From contig NZ_JACIGJ010000008.1 in assembly GCF_014197855.1 (NCBI RefSeq), positions 119,009 to 183,008 on the forward strand: a stretch of DNA of 64,000 bases. Reading direction: 5' to 3'. A program made the position numbers and the translations under genes. Of this stretch, positions 15,984 through 24,466 are shown one piece after another (positions within the stretch are counted from its first letter, which is position 1; each line of letters begins with the position of its first letter). The notes under the pieces are model-generated. The model worked only from the letters and a program-made list of their open reading frames with translations. It was not told where the DNA came from and made no database searches. The stretch comes from Roseospira marina (lineage in GTDB: Bacteria; Pseudomonadota; Alphaproteobacteria; Rhodospirillales; Rhodospirillaceae).

Positions 15984-16416
15984 GGATATCCGCTGGGCCC
16001 GGCGGGTCTGCTGTCCCGTTCGCCCAGGCCTCAACCTCCCCAACGGGCGAACGGATGATCCCGGCCAACTCTTCCACGGTTATCGCGAGGTCCTGGAGCA
16101 GACCGGCCACCGGCGGCCTCTCCGGCGGCGGCTGGAGGGGCGGCGGAACCGGCGAAACCCGGCCCTCGGGTGACACCGTATACGGTCCTGGGCTCGCCCA
16201 ATCGTCGCCCTTGATGGGTTGGTCGAGAGTCGTGGGCCATGCGTAGGGAAGAACGTAGACCATGTATTGACCCGGCGGGACCTGCGCGCCGGCCTCGTCA
16301 ACGGAGCCCGCGTCCAAAATGGCAACAATGGTCGCGTCGCGAACAAAACAGAACCGAAACACACCGCGGCCGTTGTCAGTCTCCCACAAACCATGGGGCT
16401 TATTTGGACTGGGCAT
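15868..16416 (-). CDS. hypothetical protein with C-terminal HTH-like segment
   Basis: A 182-residue protein with an excellent GGAGG ribosome site seven bases before the ATG at 16416. Residues ~20-70 are beta-rich (FRFCFVRDATIVAILDAG, then QYMVYVLPYAWP). A Pro-rich linker (SPVPPPLQPPPERPP) leads to LLQDLAITVEELAGIIRS and VGEVEAWANGTADPPGPADI, which resembles the helix-turn-helix of antitoxin-like or XRE-type proteins (…ELA..L….V..WE.G...PP). It is the only minus-strand gene in this strip and diverges from promoter copy 2. It could regulate the small repeated genes; that is inference. Confidence 0.55.
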   Translation of the reverse strand: MPSPNKPHGLWETDNGRGVFRFCFVRDATIVAILDAGSVDEAGAQVPPGQYMVYVLPYAWPTTLDQPIKGDDWASPGPYTVSPEGRVSPVPPPLQPPPERPPVAGLLQDLAITVEELAGIIRSPVGEVEAWANGTADPPGPADILMAYMGPPGSDAALIVFRDRRGRAALASGVAYKHRDRA

Positions 16417-16448
16417 TCCGGTGCCTCCGTCGTTTCGCGGCATCACCT

Positions 16449-16476
16449 TTGCGCGATCTCCGCGCTCTGTTATACT
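16449..16476 (+). promoter_or_regulatory. phage promoter, copy 2 of repeated unit
   Basis: TTGCGC (16449-16454), a 16-base spacer and TATACT (16471-16476) match the layout of copy 1. The -10 and the following ~70 bases are conserved with few changes, including a TCGG...CCGA hairpin in the leader. It drives the gene at 16547 and lies 33 bases upstream of the divergent gene at 16416. Confidence 0.65.
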
Positions 16477-16546
16477 GAAACGGCGTCGGATTGACGAGGT
16501 ACCGGTTCGGTCCATCGCCCCCGACGATCCCCAGGGAGTCCGACGG

Positions 16547-16747
16547 ATGACACAAGACGCCTCACGCATGACATTGGAGGGCGCGCCGTGTCTGCACCGT
16601 TTGTCGCCGGAAGACCGAGCGCGACCGGCCTGGAGTCTGCGGTGCGACCCGAGGACGTGGTCGCAGTCGGAAAGGGACTCATTCGCCGCAGAGTTAAGGA
16701 TGTTACGAGCGGCACGCGCGCGCGGTGAACTGGAGATAATTGTCTAG
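16547..16747 (+). CDS. small repeated phage protein, copy 2
   Basis: A 66-residue member of the family, more diverged at the N-terminus (MTQDASRMTLEGAP) but keeping HRLSPEDRARP, RCDPRTWSQSERDSFAAEL and ARARGELE. A GGGAG ribosome site lies ten bases before the ATG, in the same position as in copies 1 and 3. Conservation of the core despite drift elsewhere argues that the protein, rather than only the DNA, is under selection. Confidence 0.65.
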   Translation: MTQDASRMTLEGAPCLHRLSPEDRARPAWSLRCDPRTWSQSERDSFAAELRMLRAARARGELEIIV

Positions 16748-16885
16748 AGCGAATCCCGAGCGACCTGGAACAGATCGCCGGCCACGAAAACGGGGACGAT
16801 CTGCGCCAGTTGCCACTTAAGGATGACAGCCCGCGGCAGGGCCGTCCAAACACGCGCGGGCAACGATCCGAAGGGAGTCCGACCG

Positions 16886-17086
16886 ATGACACAGGACCTC
16901 TCCGAGAAAGCTTTAGCGGCACGACGCCTCCGGCGCTGTTTATCGCCGGAAGAAGACGCGCAGCCGGACTATATCAAGCGCTGCAACCCGAAGACGTGGT
17001 CGCAGTCGCAGAGGGACTCACAGGCCGCCCTCTTGAGGCGGTCCCGAGCCGCGCGCGCTCGCGGAGAGCTCGAGGTGTATATCTAA
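16886..17086 (+). CDS. small repeated phage protein, copy 3
   Basis: A 66-residue protein almost identical to copy 1 in its first half (MTQDLSEKALAARRLRR) and with NPKTWSQSQRDSQAALL and ARARGELEVYI in the second. Upstream, only the last ~30 bases of the shared leader remain (CGATCC, GGGAGTCC), so its own promoter appears lost and it may depend on copy 2's. The 3' flank also resembles that of copy 1 (a shared AGGACC...GGCCCC...CGAAAA pattern). Confidence 0.65.
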   Translation: MTQDLSEKALAARRLRRCLSPEEDAQPDYIKRCNPKTWSQSQRDSQAALLRRSRAARARGELEVYI

Positions 17087-17167
17087 CGCAAGAAGGACCG
17101 GGCGGCCCCGAAAATACAGTCGGTATAGTCGAACACGACGATCCGACCGGAGCCGCCGGATGACGTC

Positions 17168-17305
17168 GTGGGGACGATTCACACCGAAGGATCCGAAAAA
17201 ACCCGGACGATCTGGGCGATGACCGAGTCCGATGCAATGGACAATGCCATCCGGTTTCTGCGCACCGTGGCCGACGACGGCCAACGGATCGGTCTGGACG
17301 CATAG
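17168..17305 (+). CDS. very small hypothetical phage protein
   Basis: A 45-codon frame from GTG 17168; an internal ATG gives MTESDAMDNAIRFLRTVADD, an acidic amphipathic helix. It follows a decayed fourth copy of the repeated leader (17120-17162: TATAGT, CGACGATCC, GGAG, GGATGAC). The leader's own ATG at 17160 opens a 20-codon frame in another phase, ending at 17222. Which frame is used is unclear. Confidence 0.3.
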   Translation: MGTIHTEGSEKTRTIWAMTESDAMDNAIRFLRTVADDGQRIGLDA

Positions 17306-17356
17306 ACGCTCCGCGCCGCCTCCCCTCCTCCTGTCCATTCCCCAACGGAGACACCC

Positions 17357-17668
17357 ATGCTTGACGCCGAGTCCCACCTGCTGTGGGTCACGGCGGTCGA
17401 GGTGCCCGTGCTGGGCGCCTTGTTCTGGCTGGTCTGGCGCAACCGCCGGGACACCGACGACCGCCTGACCGAGACCCAGCGCCGCGCCGACATCGCCATC
17501 GCCCAGACCAAGGACGCCCTGACCGCCTTCAAGCTGGAGGTGGCGCGCTCCTATGCCTCGATCAGCACCTTGAAGGACGTCGAGGCCCGCCTGACCGCCC
17601 ACCTGCTGCGCATCGAGACCAAGCTGGACGAGACCCGCGCCCGCGCGCTGGAAACGCATGGGCCGTAG
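17357..17668 (+). CDS. phage membrane protein, holin-like
   Basis: A 103-residue protein with one membrane segment (residues ~9-28, LWVTAVEVPVLGALFWLVWR) followed by a long helix with coiled-coil character (DDRLTETQRRADIAIAQ, then TAFKLEVARSYASISTL). This one-span-plus-coil layout, directly before an amidase gene, matches phage holins or holin-associated proteins. The C-terminus faces the cytoplasm if the positive residues (RNRR) follow the inside rule. Confidence 0.55.
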   Translation: MLDAESHLLWVTAVEVPVLGALFWLVWRNRRDTDDRLTETQRRADIAIAQTKDALTAFKLEVARSYASISTLKDVEARLTAHLLRIETKLDETRARALETHGP

Positions 17669-17716
17669 CCATCCTGAGACCGCCCAGACTTAAAACACGA
17701 CTCAAAAGGGGCCGCG

Positions 17717-18415
17717 ATGAAGAAACTCGCCCTTGTGGTCGGACACACCCGGGCGCGGCCCGGCGCGTTCGCCGTCGCTCCCATCGGGCAGAGCGAGAAC
17801 ACCTGGAACACCGATCTGGCGACCACGATGAAGGCCATCGCGGACACCGACGCCGACGCTGGCCACCCCGGCGCCGTGTCGGTGTCCATCTTCACCCGCG
17901 ATGACGGCGGCGTGGTCGGGGCCTATCGCCGCGCCCGCCAGTGGGGCGCCGATGCCGCGCTGGAGCTGCATTTCAACGCCGCCATGCCAGCCGCCACGGG
18001 CACGGAAACGCTCTACCTCACGCCCGCGTCCCAGGGGTTCGCCGCGGTCATCCAGGCCGCGACGGTGGCGGCGCTGGGCCTCCGCGACCGAGGCATCAAG
18101 ACCCCGCACGCGGCCAGCGGGGGGCGCGGCGCGGCCAACCTGTCGCAGATGGGCGCGCGACCCTCCATCCTGACGGAACCGTTCTTCGGCTCGAACCCCG
18201 GCGACTGCGCGGCCGCGCACACCCGAAAGCGGCGGTTGGCGGCGGCTCAGATCCGCGCGGCGGGGCACTATCTGAACGCCCTGTACGACGGCGATCCGGA
18301 CGATGTCGCAACCCTCCCCGTCGCCCTCAACGGGCGCGGCGCCCCCGCCCGATGGACGATCCACCCTCCTGACGCGCCCCGCCGGGTCCGTGCCTTCGGT
18401 GCGCGCAAGCCTTGA
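17717..18415 (+). CDS. N-acetylmuramoyl-L-alanine amidase endolysin (Amidase_3)
   Basis: A 232-residue amidase. The zinc ligands are H10 (VVGHTR), E27 (QSEN) and H85 (LELHFNA); the catalytic glutamate is E154 (ILTEPFFGSN). The fold spans the first ~200 residues; the remainder (PARWTIHPPDAPRR) may be a small cell-wall binding tail. No signal peptide is seen, so export would depend on a holin such as the product at 17357. It is the second endolysin of the prophage region and its last gene before host sequence. Confidence 0.85.
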   Translation: MKKLALVVGHTRARPGAFAVAPIGQSENTWNTDLATTMKAIADTDADAGHPGAVSVSIFTRDDGGVVGAYRRARQWGADAALELHFNAAMPAATGTETLYLTPASQGFAAVIQAATVAALGLRDRGIKTPHAASGGRGAANLSQMGARPSILTEPFFGSNPGDCAAAHTRKRRLAAAQIRAAGHYLNALYDGDPDDVATLPVALNGRGAPARWTIHPPDAPRRVRAFGARKP

Positions 18416-18484
18416 TTCGCTGTGTCGGAGGGGTAGAAGAAACGGGCCGTAAGGCCAACACCCATCCGGAGGGACCCCGACCCC

Positions 18485-19861
18485 ATGTCCGACCGCACGA
18501 CGTCCGAGAGTACGAAATACCTGCTTCCCGAGGAACACCTGCCCAAGGCTTGGTATAACCTCGCCGCCGACCTGCCCGGCCCGATGCCCCCGCCCCGGCA
18601 TCCGTTGACCGGTCAGCCGATGGGTCCCGACGATCTGGCGCCGATGTTTCCCAAAGGCGTTCTGGAGCAGGAAGCGAGCACCGAGCGCTATATCGACATT
18701 CCGGCCCCCGTCCGGGAGGTCTACCGCCTGTGGCGGCCGTCGCCGCTGATCCGCGCGCGGCGCCTGGAGAAGGCCCTGGACACCCCGGCCCGCATCTTCT
18801 TCAAGTACGAAGGCGTCAGCCCCGCCGGCAGCCACAAGCCGAACTCCGCCGTCGCCCAGGCGTTCTACAACCAGCAGGACGGCATCAAGCGGCTGACCAC
18901 GGAGACCGGCGCGGGCCAATGGGGCTGCTCGCTGGCGTTCGCGGGCAACCTGTTCGGCCTGTCGGTCGAAGTCTACATGGTGCGGATCTCGTACAATCAG
19001 AAGCCGTACCGCCGCGCGCTGATGGAAACCTACGGCGCCACCTGCATCCCCAGCCCGTCGCCGAACACCGCCGCCGGTCGCGCCATCCTGGAAGCCACCC
19101 CCGAGTCGAACGGTTCGCTGGGGATCGCGATCTCCGAGGCGGTCGAACTCGCCCTCAGCCGCGACGACACCAAATACGCCCTCGGCAGCGTCCTGAATCA
19201 CGTCTGCCTGCACCAGACGGTGATCGGCGAGGAAGCCATGCTTCAGATGGAGATGGCGGACGCCGACCCGGATATCGTCATCGGCTGCGTGGGCGGCGGC
19301 TCCAACTTTGCCGGACTGTCCTTCCCCTATATGCGCGAGAAGCTGAAGGGCAAAAAGGTCCGGTGCATCGGCGTTGAGCCGACCTCCTGCCCCACCCTGA
19401 CCAAGGGGTCGATGGCCTATGACTTCGGCGACACCGGCAAGCTGACGCCGCTGATGAAGATGCACACCCTGGGCTCGAATTTCATGCCCCCGGGCACCCA
19501 CTCGGGCGGGCTGCGCTACCACGGCATGGCGCCGATGGTCAGCCAGGCCATGGAGCACGGTCTGATGGAGGCGCGCTCCTACCAGCAGACGGAATGCTTC
19601 GCCGCCGCCGTGGAGTTCGCCCGCCTCGAGGGCATCGTCCCGGCGCCCGAATCCTCGCATGCCATCAAGGCCGTGCGGGACGAGGCCCTGCGCTGCAAGG
19701 CCGAGGGCAAGGCGGAAACCATCCTGTTCAACCTGTCCGGCCACGGTCACTTCGACATGCAGGCCTACATGGACTACTTCGCGGGCAAGATGACCGACAC
19801 GCCGTTCGATGACGCGGCGTTGCAGGCATCGCTGGACACGCTGCCCAAGGTGGCGGTGTAG
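18485..19861 (+). CDS. tryptophan synthase beta-like PLP enzyme (TrpB2 type)
   Basis: A 458-residue fold-type II PLP enzyme. The PLP lysine lies in GSHKPNSA, the phosphate-binding glycine loop is GCVGGGSNFAG, and the N-terminal extension (LLPEEHLPKAWYNLAADLPG and on) is typical of the TrpB2 subgroup, which is longer than TrpB1. TrpB2 makes tryptophan from indole and serine, often without a TrpA partner; no trpA is next to it here. GGAGGG lies before the ATG. It is the first host gene to the right of the prophage. Confidence 0.9.
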   Translation: MSDRTTSESTKYLLPEEHLPKAWYNLAADLPGPMPPPRHPLTGQPMGPDDLAPMFPKGVLEQEASTERYIDIPAPVREVYRLWRPSPLIRARRLEKALDTPARIFFKYEGVSPAGSHKPNSAVAQAFYNQQDGIKRLTTETGAGQWGCSLAFAGNLFGLSVEVYMVRISYNQKPYRRALMETYGATCIPSPSPNTAAGRAILEATPESNGSLGIAISEAVELALSRDDTKYALGSVLNHVCLHQTVIGEEAMLQMEMADADPDIVIGCVGGGSNFAGLSFPYMREKLKGKKVRCIGVEPTSCPTLTKGSMAYDFGDTGKLTPLMKMHTLGSNFMPPGTHSGGLRYHGMAPMVSQAMEHGLMEARSYQQTECFAAAVEFARLEGIVPAPESSHAIKAVRDEALRCKAEGKAETILFNLSGHGHFDMQAYMDYFAGKMTDTPFDDAALQASLDTLPKVAV

Positions 19862-19935
19862 TCGGGGCGCGGGGCGCCGCCCGGGCCAACTCGGCCCCGG
19901 TATGGCGGCGCCCCTCCCCTTGGAGACGTGCCCTC

Positions 19936-20325
19936 ATGCGCCGACGCCCCGCCCTGGCCGTGCTCTGTACCTTCACCACCCTCGCGCTGTTGGCCACGGC
20001 CTGGGGTATCAGCGATGTCCTGCACTGGCGCGCCGCCGTCCTGCGCTGCGAGCCTTGGGTGCCCATCGACACCGCCGCGGTCTGGTTCACCGGCTTTCCG
20101 GCGGTGGCCGCCCTGCCGCTGCTCCGCCTGACCCGCTCGGCGCGCGCCCACCGCTGGATGCTGGCCGGCGCGCTCGTCCTGTTCATCGCGGTCCCCCAGG
20201 TCACCGTCGGGGTGGTGTCTCAGCCCGCGGAGGCGGCCGGCTATCGTGGGCTCGAGACGCTGACGCTGGTGCCGCCCGGCGCCGTCACCTTGCATACGCC
20301 GGCGTGCCCCGACAGGCGCCCATGA
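19936..20325 (+). CDS. small membrane protein of unknown function
   Basis: A 129-residue protein with three likely membrane segments (residues ~8-28, 46-64 and 75-96) and a GGAG ribosome site upstream. The last ~30 residues are extracytoplasmic or cytoplasmic and Pro-rich. No family is recognised. It stands alone between trpB2 and the next gene. Confidence 0.55.
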   Translation: MRRRPALAVLCTFTTLALLATAWGISDVLHWRAAVLRCEPWVPIDTAAVWFTGFPAVAALPLLRLTRSARAHRWMLAGALVLFIAVPQVTVGVVSQPAEAAGYRGLETLTLVPPGAVTLHTPACPDRRP

Positions 20326-20652
20326 CGGGGTGGCAAAACGGGGGTCCGGGACGACGACCGGCCGGCCCTCCCCGCAGCCAAACGCCATCCGGTGGCAGCA
20401 AACGCCCCGTCCCCGCGTGAGTTGCGGCGGCCCGGTCCTATGAAAAAACCGTGTCTTTTAGGAGTTTTGTTGTGATCGATATTGACGACGGATGGACCGG
20501 GCCGCGCTGTTGACCGCCGTCAGCGGATCGTTGACAATTCATCGCCTGCTCCTTCCGGAAGGCACGTCTTTGTCGGTGCCGACACGGCGTCATGCCGTGC
20601 GGATGCCGCGCGAAACCGTTCTTTTTTCTCCGCTCAGACATGACACGGGACC
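20326..20652. other. intergenic gap with little recognisable content
   Basis: The 327 bases hold a TTGACA hexamer at 20531-20536, but no -10 match at 16-18 bases beyond it. A run of T/C (TTCTTTTTTCTCC) lies just before the next gene. No open frame with coding-like codons was seen, and no terminator with a T-run after a hairpin. Confidence 0.4.
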
Positions 20653-22227
20653 ATGAGCCGGCAAGAGGCGATCAACAAGAAGGTCCTGGAACTCCTCGGC
20701 CGCTTCGACTCGGTAGACGTGTCGGCGCTGATGGCCGAGATTTCTCAGGTGGATGCCAAGGCCATCCTGCAATCCGGCGTGCTGGTCGACAGCAAGGGCG
20801 TGGTGCGGCTCGGTCAGGTGGGCGTGATGGAAGCCCTGCTGACCCTGGCGCTGGGCGGCAAGCCCACGATCGCGCTGCCCAAATCGATGGCGCCGGTCCG
20901 CAACGCCCTGATTCTGTTCCTGAAGCTGAACAACACCGACACCTTCGGCTATGGAGCCGAGGATACGCCGGGCAAGTGGGCGTTCCGCATCCTGGACATG
21001 CTGTTCCTGCGTTTCGCGGAAACGAACACGCTGACAATACGCGACCGTCTGGTGCTGCTGCGGGTGTCGGAAAACCCGGTCTGGCAGGCGGCGTTCACCA
21101 CCGCCCTCCAGCTTTACCTGCAACTGGAGAAGGGCGGGACCGACTTCATCCGCAAGGTGGATAACCCCGCCGTCGGCGCCGCCGGCAAGGCGTTCAAAAG
21201 CGCGGTGGAGATCCGGCGCGCCCGTATTCCCAAAGTGAAGTACGGCAACCCGCTGGCCGGGTTCAAGGAAATCACGGAATACTCCATCGGCCAGTATTTC
21301 GAGGGCGCCGACCTCAACGACGCCATGAGCCAGGCCCTGGTGCAGGCGCAGCTTGGCACCGCCGGCGACGAGGGCAAGGTGCGCTTCGCGCGCTTCCTGG
21401 CCGAGAACCGCATCACCCCGGACATGTTCCCGACCACGGTCTCGCAGCTCTATTCGGTGGTGGGGCAGGCCATCCAGTTCCAGCCGACGGAAGAGGAAAC
21501 CTCGCTCACCCTGTATGCCTTCGCCAAGACGCAGGGCCAGCAAAAGCAGATCGAGCGGGTGTTCGCCAACTTCGCCGAGCCCGCGTTCTCGGTGGCCGCG
21601 AAGCTGGCCCGCCTGATGTCGTTCGAGGGGCTGGACGCGGGCGATGCCGCGGGGCTCATCACCCGGTGGATGCGCGAAACGCGGGCCCTGCGCGACATCC
21701 GCCACACGGATCTCAAGCTGCATGTGCAGGCCGTCGTCGAGGGCATGCCCGCCGACGAGATGAGCCACTTCAGCGCCTTCCGCCAGGGCCGCACCCTGTC
21801 CGGCAACATCGCCGACAAGGAGCTTCAGTCCTATGTGGAAACCCGCTGCCGGCTGCTTACCCTCAACGCCGTGAACCGCAAGATGCGGCGGGTCGAGGAA
21901 ACCGTGGGCGAGCAGATGAAGGCGGCGGAAATGTTCGTCAACCGCCCCGGCAAGCAGGTTCTGAAGGACATGACCTTCGGCATGGAGGATTTCTTCCGTA
22001 CCCTTCAGGGCGTGTTCCGGGACATTTTCGAGGCTAGCGACAAAACCCGGCAGATGCAGGTCCAGCAGCTGGACGCCTTCACGAAGAAATACGGCCCGCT
22101 GTCCACCGTCTCCCTGCTGACCCCACGCGAGCCGGACATGCCGACCGGCAAATGGATCGAGCAGTCCCGCAAGAAGCTGAACACGGTGCCAGCGCACTTC
22201 TTCGGCACCCTCACCGCCGGGACCTGA
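20653..22227 (+). CDS. conserved-looking helical protein of unknown function
   Basis: A 524-residue protein with no signal peptide or membrane segment. Almost the whole length is predicted amphipathic helix, with high Gln, Lys, Leu and Glu and no low-complexity tail. The sequence is well organised (AEISQVDAKAILQSGVLVDS near the start, then KLNNTDTFGYGAEDTPGKW, DEMSHFSAFRQGRTLSG and KQVLKDMTFGMEDFFRTLQG). It looks like a folded cytoplasmic protein rather than a coiled-coil structural one. I do not recognise the family. Neighbours (trpB2, methionine salvage) give no clear hint. The ATG has no strong ribosome site. Confidence 0.7.
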   Translation: MSRQEAINKKVLELLGRFDSVDVSALMAEISQVDAKAILQSGVLVDSKGVVRLGQVGVMEALLTLALGGKPTIALPKSMAPVRNALILFLKLNNTDTFGYGAEDTPGKWAFRILDMLFLRFAETNTLTIRDRLVLLRVSENPVWQAAFTTALQLYLQLEKGGTDFIRKVDNPAVGAAGKAFKSAVEIRRARIPKVKYGNPLAGFKEITEYSIGQYFEGADLNDAMSQALVQAQLGTAGDEGKVRFARFLAENRITPDMFPTTVSQLYSVVGQAIQFQPTEEETSLTLYAFAKTQGQQKQIERVFANFAEPAFSVAAKLARLMSFEGLDAGDAAGLITRWMRETRALRDIRHTDLKLHVQAVVEGMPADEMSHFSAFRQGRTLSGNIADKELQSYVETRCRLLTLNAVNRKMRRVEETVGEQMKAAEMFVNRPGKQVLKDMTFGMEDFFRTLQGVFRDIFEASDKTRQMQVQQLDAFTKKYGPLSTVSLLTPREPDMPTGKWIEQSRKKLNTVPAHFFGTLTAGT

Positions 22228-22279
22228 CCCGAAGAACAGGCGCCCGGCGGTGGGCGTGTGTCGTGCGCTGCTGGCGGAC

Positions 22280-23386
22280 TTACTCGGCGGCGGCCGCGTG
22301 CTCGGGGAACAGGCCGGCGAGACCGGCCGCGCTGGCGTCGCACACGCCGCGTTCCGTCACCAGACCGGTCACGAGGCGGGCCGGCGTGACGTCGAACGCC
22401 GGGTTGGCGGCCGGGCTGCCCTCCGGTGTCACGGTGATCCACGCGGTCTCGCCCGAGTCCAGGCGCCCCCACAGGCGCTGCACCTCGCCCGGGCCCCGGT
22501 CCTCGATGGGGATCTCGGCGACACCGTCGCGCACGGTCCAGTCGATGGTCGGACTGGGCAGCGCCACATAGAACGGCACGCCGTTGTCCTTCGCGGCCAG
22601 CGCCTTCAGATAGGTGCCGATCTTGTTGCAGACGTCGCCGGTCGCGGTGGTGCGGTCGGTGCCGACGATGCAGACATCGACCATCCCATGCTGCATGAAG
22701 TGGCCACCGGCGTTGTCCACGATCACCGTGTGCGGCACGCCGTGCTGGTTCAGCTCCCACGCCGTCAGGCTGGCGCCCTGATTGCGCGGCCTGGTCTCGT
22801 CCACCCACACATGGACCGGGATGCCGGCATCGTGCGCCTTGTAGATCGGTGCCAGCGCCGTGCCCCAGTCCACCGTCGCCAGCCAACCCGCATTGCAGTG
22901 GGTCAGGACGTTGAAGCGGTCGGGCGTGCCCTTGTGCTCCCACAGCGCGCGGAAGACAGCCAGGCCGTGCTCCCCGATCGCCGCGTTGAGGGCCACGTCC
23001 TCGTCGCAAATCGCCTCAGCCCGGGCGAGCGCGGCGGCCGCGCGCTGGTCGGCGGGCAGCGGCGCGAGACGGGTCCGCAGGTCATCCAGCGCCCAGCGCA
23101 GGTTGATCGCCGTGGGGCGGGTGGCGAACAGACGCTCGTACGCGGTGGCCAAGCCCGCGTCGGAGGCATCCTCGCGCATCGCCAGCGCCAGCCCGTGCGC
23201 CGCCGTGGCGCCGATCAGGGGCGCGCCCCGCACCAGCATGTCCTTGATCGCCCGGCAGGCATCGTCCAGCGAGGCAAGCCGCGTGGTCTCGTAGCGATGC
23301 GGCAGGCGCGTCTGGTCGATGATCTCCACCGTGCGGCCGTCCTCGGCCAGCCAGATGGTGCGGGTGGGCGTGCCGTTGACTTTCAT
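22280..23386 (-). CDS. mtnA: methylthioribose-1-phosphate isomerase
   Basis: A 368-residue enzyme of the eIF2B-alpha/MtnA family converting 5-methylthioribose-1-phosphate to methylthioribulose-1-phosphate in the methionine salvage pathway. Features include [16 protein letters not shown] near residue 55, [18 protein letters not shown] with the catalytic cysteine, [40 protein letters not shown] with the catalytic aspartate, and [18 protein letters not shown] near the end. It lies 82 bases downstream of mtnP on the same strand, and the two should form an operon. Confidence 0.93.
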   Translation of the reverse strand: MKVNGTPTRTIWLAEDGRTVEIIDQTRLPHRYETTRLASLDDACRAIKDMLVRGAPLIGATAAHGLALAMREDASDAGLATAYERLFATRPTAINLRWALDDLRTRLAPLPADQRAAAALARAEAICDEDVALNAAIGEHGLAVFRALWEHKGTPDRFNVLTHCNAGWLATVDWGTALAPIYKAHDAGIPVHVWVDETRPRNQGASLTAWELNQHGVPHTVIVDNAGGHFMQHGMVDVCIVGTDRTTATGDVCNKIGTYLKALAAKDNGVPFYVALPSPTIDWTVRDGVAEIPIEDRGPGEVQRLWGRLDSGETAWITVTPEGSPAANPAFDVTPARLVTGLVTERGVCDASAAGLAGLFPEHAAAAE

Positions 23387-23468
23387 GATGAGGTCCCCTG
23401 CCGTCGATCATGGAACGGGCGGGCGCGATCCCGGATCCGCCCACCGCTCCGTTGTGGCGCGATCTGTT

Positions 23469-24353
23469 TTATCCCAGCATCCGGCCGGCGACGGCGTCCA
23501 GCTTGGCCATCAGGGCCGGATCGCGCGCGTCCGGATGGGTGATGAGCGCGGCATCCAGCGCGTGCTGGCAGCCCTTGGCGCAGGCCGTGGTTTGGCCGGA
23601 CAGATGCGGCGCCACCGCCTTGACCAGCGCGCGGCCCTTGTCGGCGTTGTCCAGCAGCACCTTCACGATGGCCTCGACCGTCACGGCGTCGTGGTCCGGA
23701 TGCCAGCAGTCGTAATCCGTGACCATCGCCACCGTGCAGTAGCAGATCTCGGCCTCGCGCGCCAACTTGGCCTCCGGCATGTTGGTCATGCCGATGACGT
23801 CGCAACCCCAGGCGCGGTACAGCTCGCTTTCGGCGCGGGTGGAGAACTGCGGTCCCTCCATCACGAGATAGGTGCCGCCGCGCTGGTGCGGAATGCCGAG
23901 ATCGCGGCACGACTCCTCGACCGCGTCACCCAGGCGCCCGCATGTGGGGTGCGCCATGGAGACGTGGGCCACAAGTCCCTCGCCGAAGAAGCTCTTTTCG
24001 CGGGCAAAGGTACGGTCGATGAACTGGTCCACGATCACGAAGGTGCCGGGCGGCAGGTCGGCCTTCAGCGAGCCCACAGCGGAGACGGACAGGATTTCGG
24101 TCACCCCGGCGCGCTTCATGACGTCAATGTTGGCGCGGTAGTTCAGGCCCGACGGCGGAATGCGGTGGCCGCGCCCGTGCCGGGGCAGGAACACCATCGG
24201 CTGGCCGTCCAACTCGCCGAACAGAAGCTGGTCGGAGGGCGTGCCCCATGGGGAGTTCACCGTCTGCCAGCGCGTGTTGGTCAGCCCATCGATATCGTAC
24301 AGGCCCGATCCGCCGATAACGCCGATGACCGGTTGTCCGCCCTGGTCCGCCAT
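23469..24353 (-). CDS. mtnP: S-methyl-5'-thioadenosine phosphorylase
   Basis: A 294-residue purine phosphorylase family protein that splits methylthioadenosine into adenine and methylthioribose-1-phosphate. The signature IGVIGGSGLYDIDGL is at the N-terminus, followed by FLPRHGRGHRIPPSGLNYRA, SVSAVGSLKADLPPG and YLVMEGPQFSTRAESELYRA, all diagnostic of MtnP. The start at 24353 has a GGGGAGAG purine run upstream. It is upstream of mtnA, so the products hand substrate directly to each other. Confidence 0.93.
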   Translation of the reverse strand: MADQGGQPVIGVIGGSGLYDIDGLTNTRWQTVNSPWGTPSDQLLFGELDGQPMVFLPRHGRGHRIPPSGLNYRANIDVMKRAGVTEILSVSAVGSLKADLPPGTFVIVDQFIDRTFAREKSFFGEGLVAHVSMAHPTCGRLGDAVEESCRDLGIPHQRGGTYLVMEGPQFSTRAESELYRAWGCDVIGMTNMPEAKLAREAEICYCTVAMVTDYDCWHPDHDAVTVEAIVKVLLDNADKGRALVKAVAPHLSGQTTACAKGCQHALDAALITHPDARDPALMAKLDAVAGRMLG

Positions 24354-24466
24354 GTGCTCTCTCTCCCCTGGGATGCGGTGATGATGGCGCATCCTAAGGC
24401 ACGAACGGGACGCGGCAAGGGCTTTTCGCCCGCCGGCCCGGCCGAAAGACAGGGCGCCGGCGCGGG

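Noticed and set aside
20531..20560. Promoter with TTGACA at 20531
   Set aside because: A good -35, but no -10 hexamer at 16-18 bases beyond.
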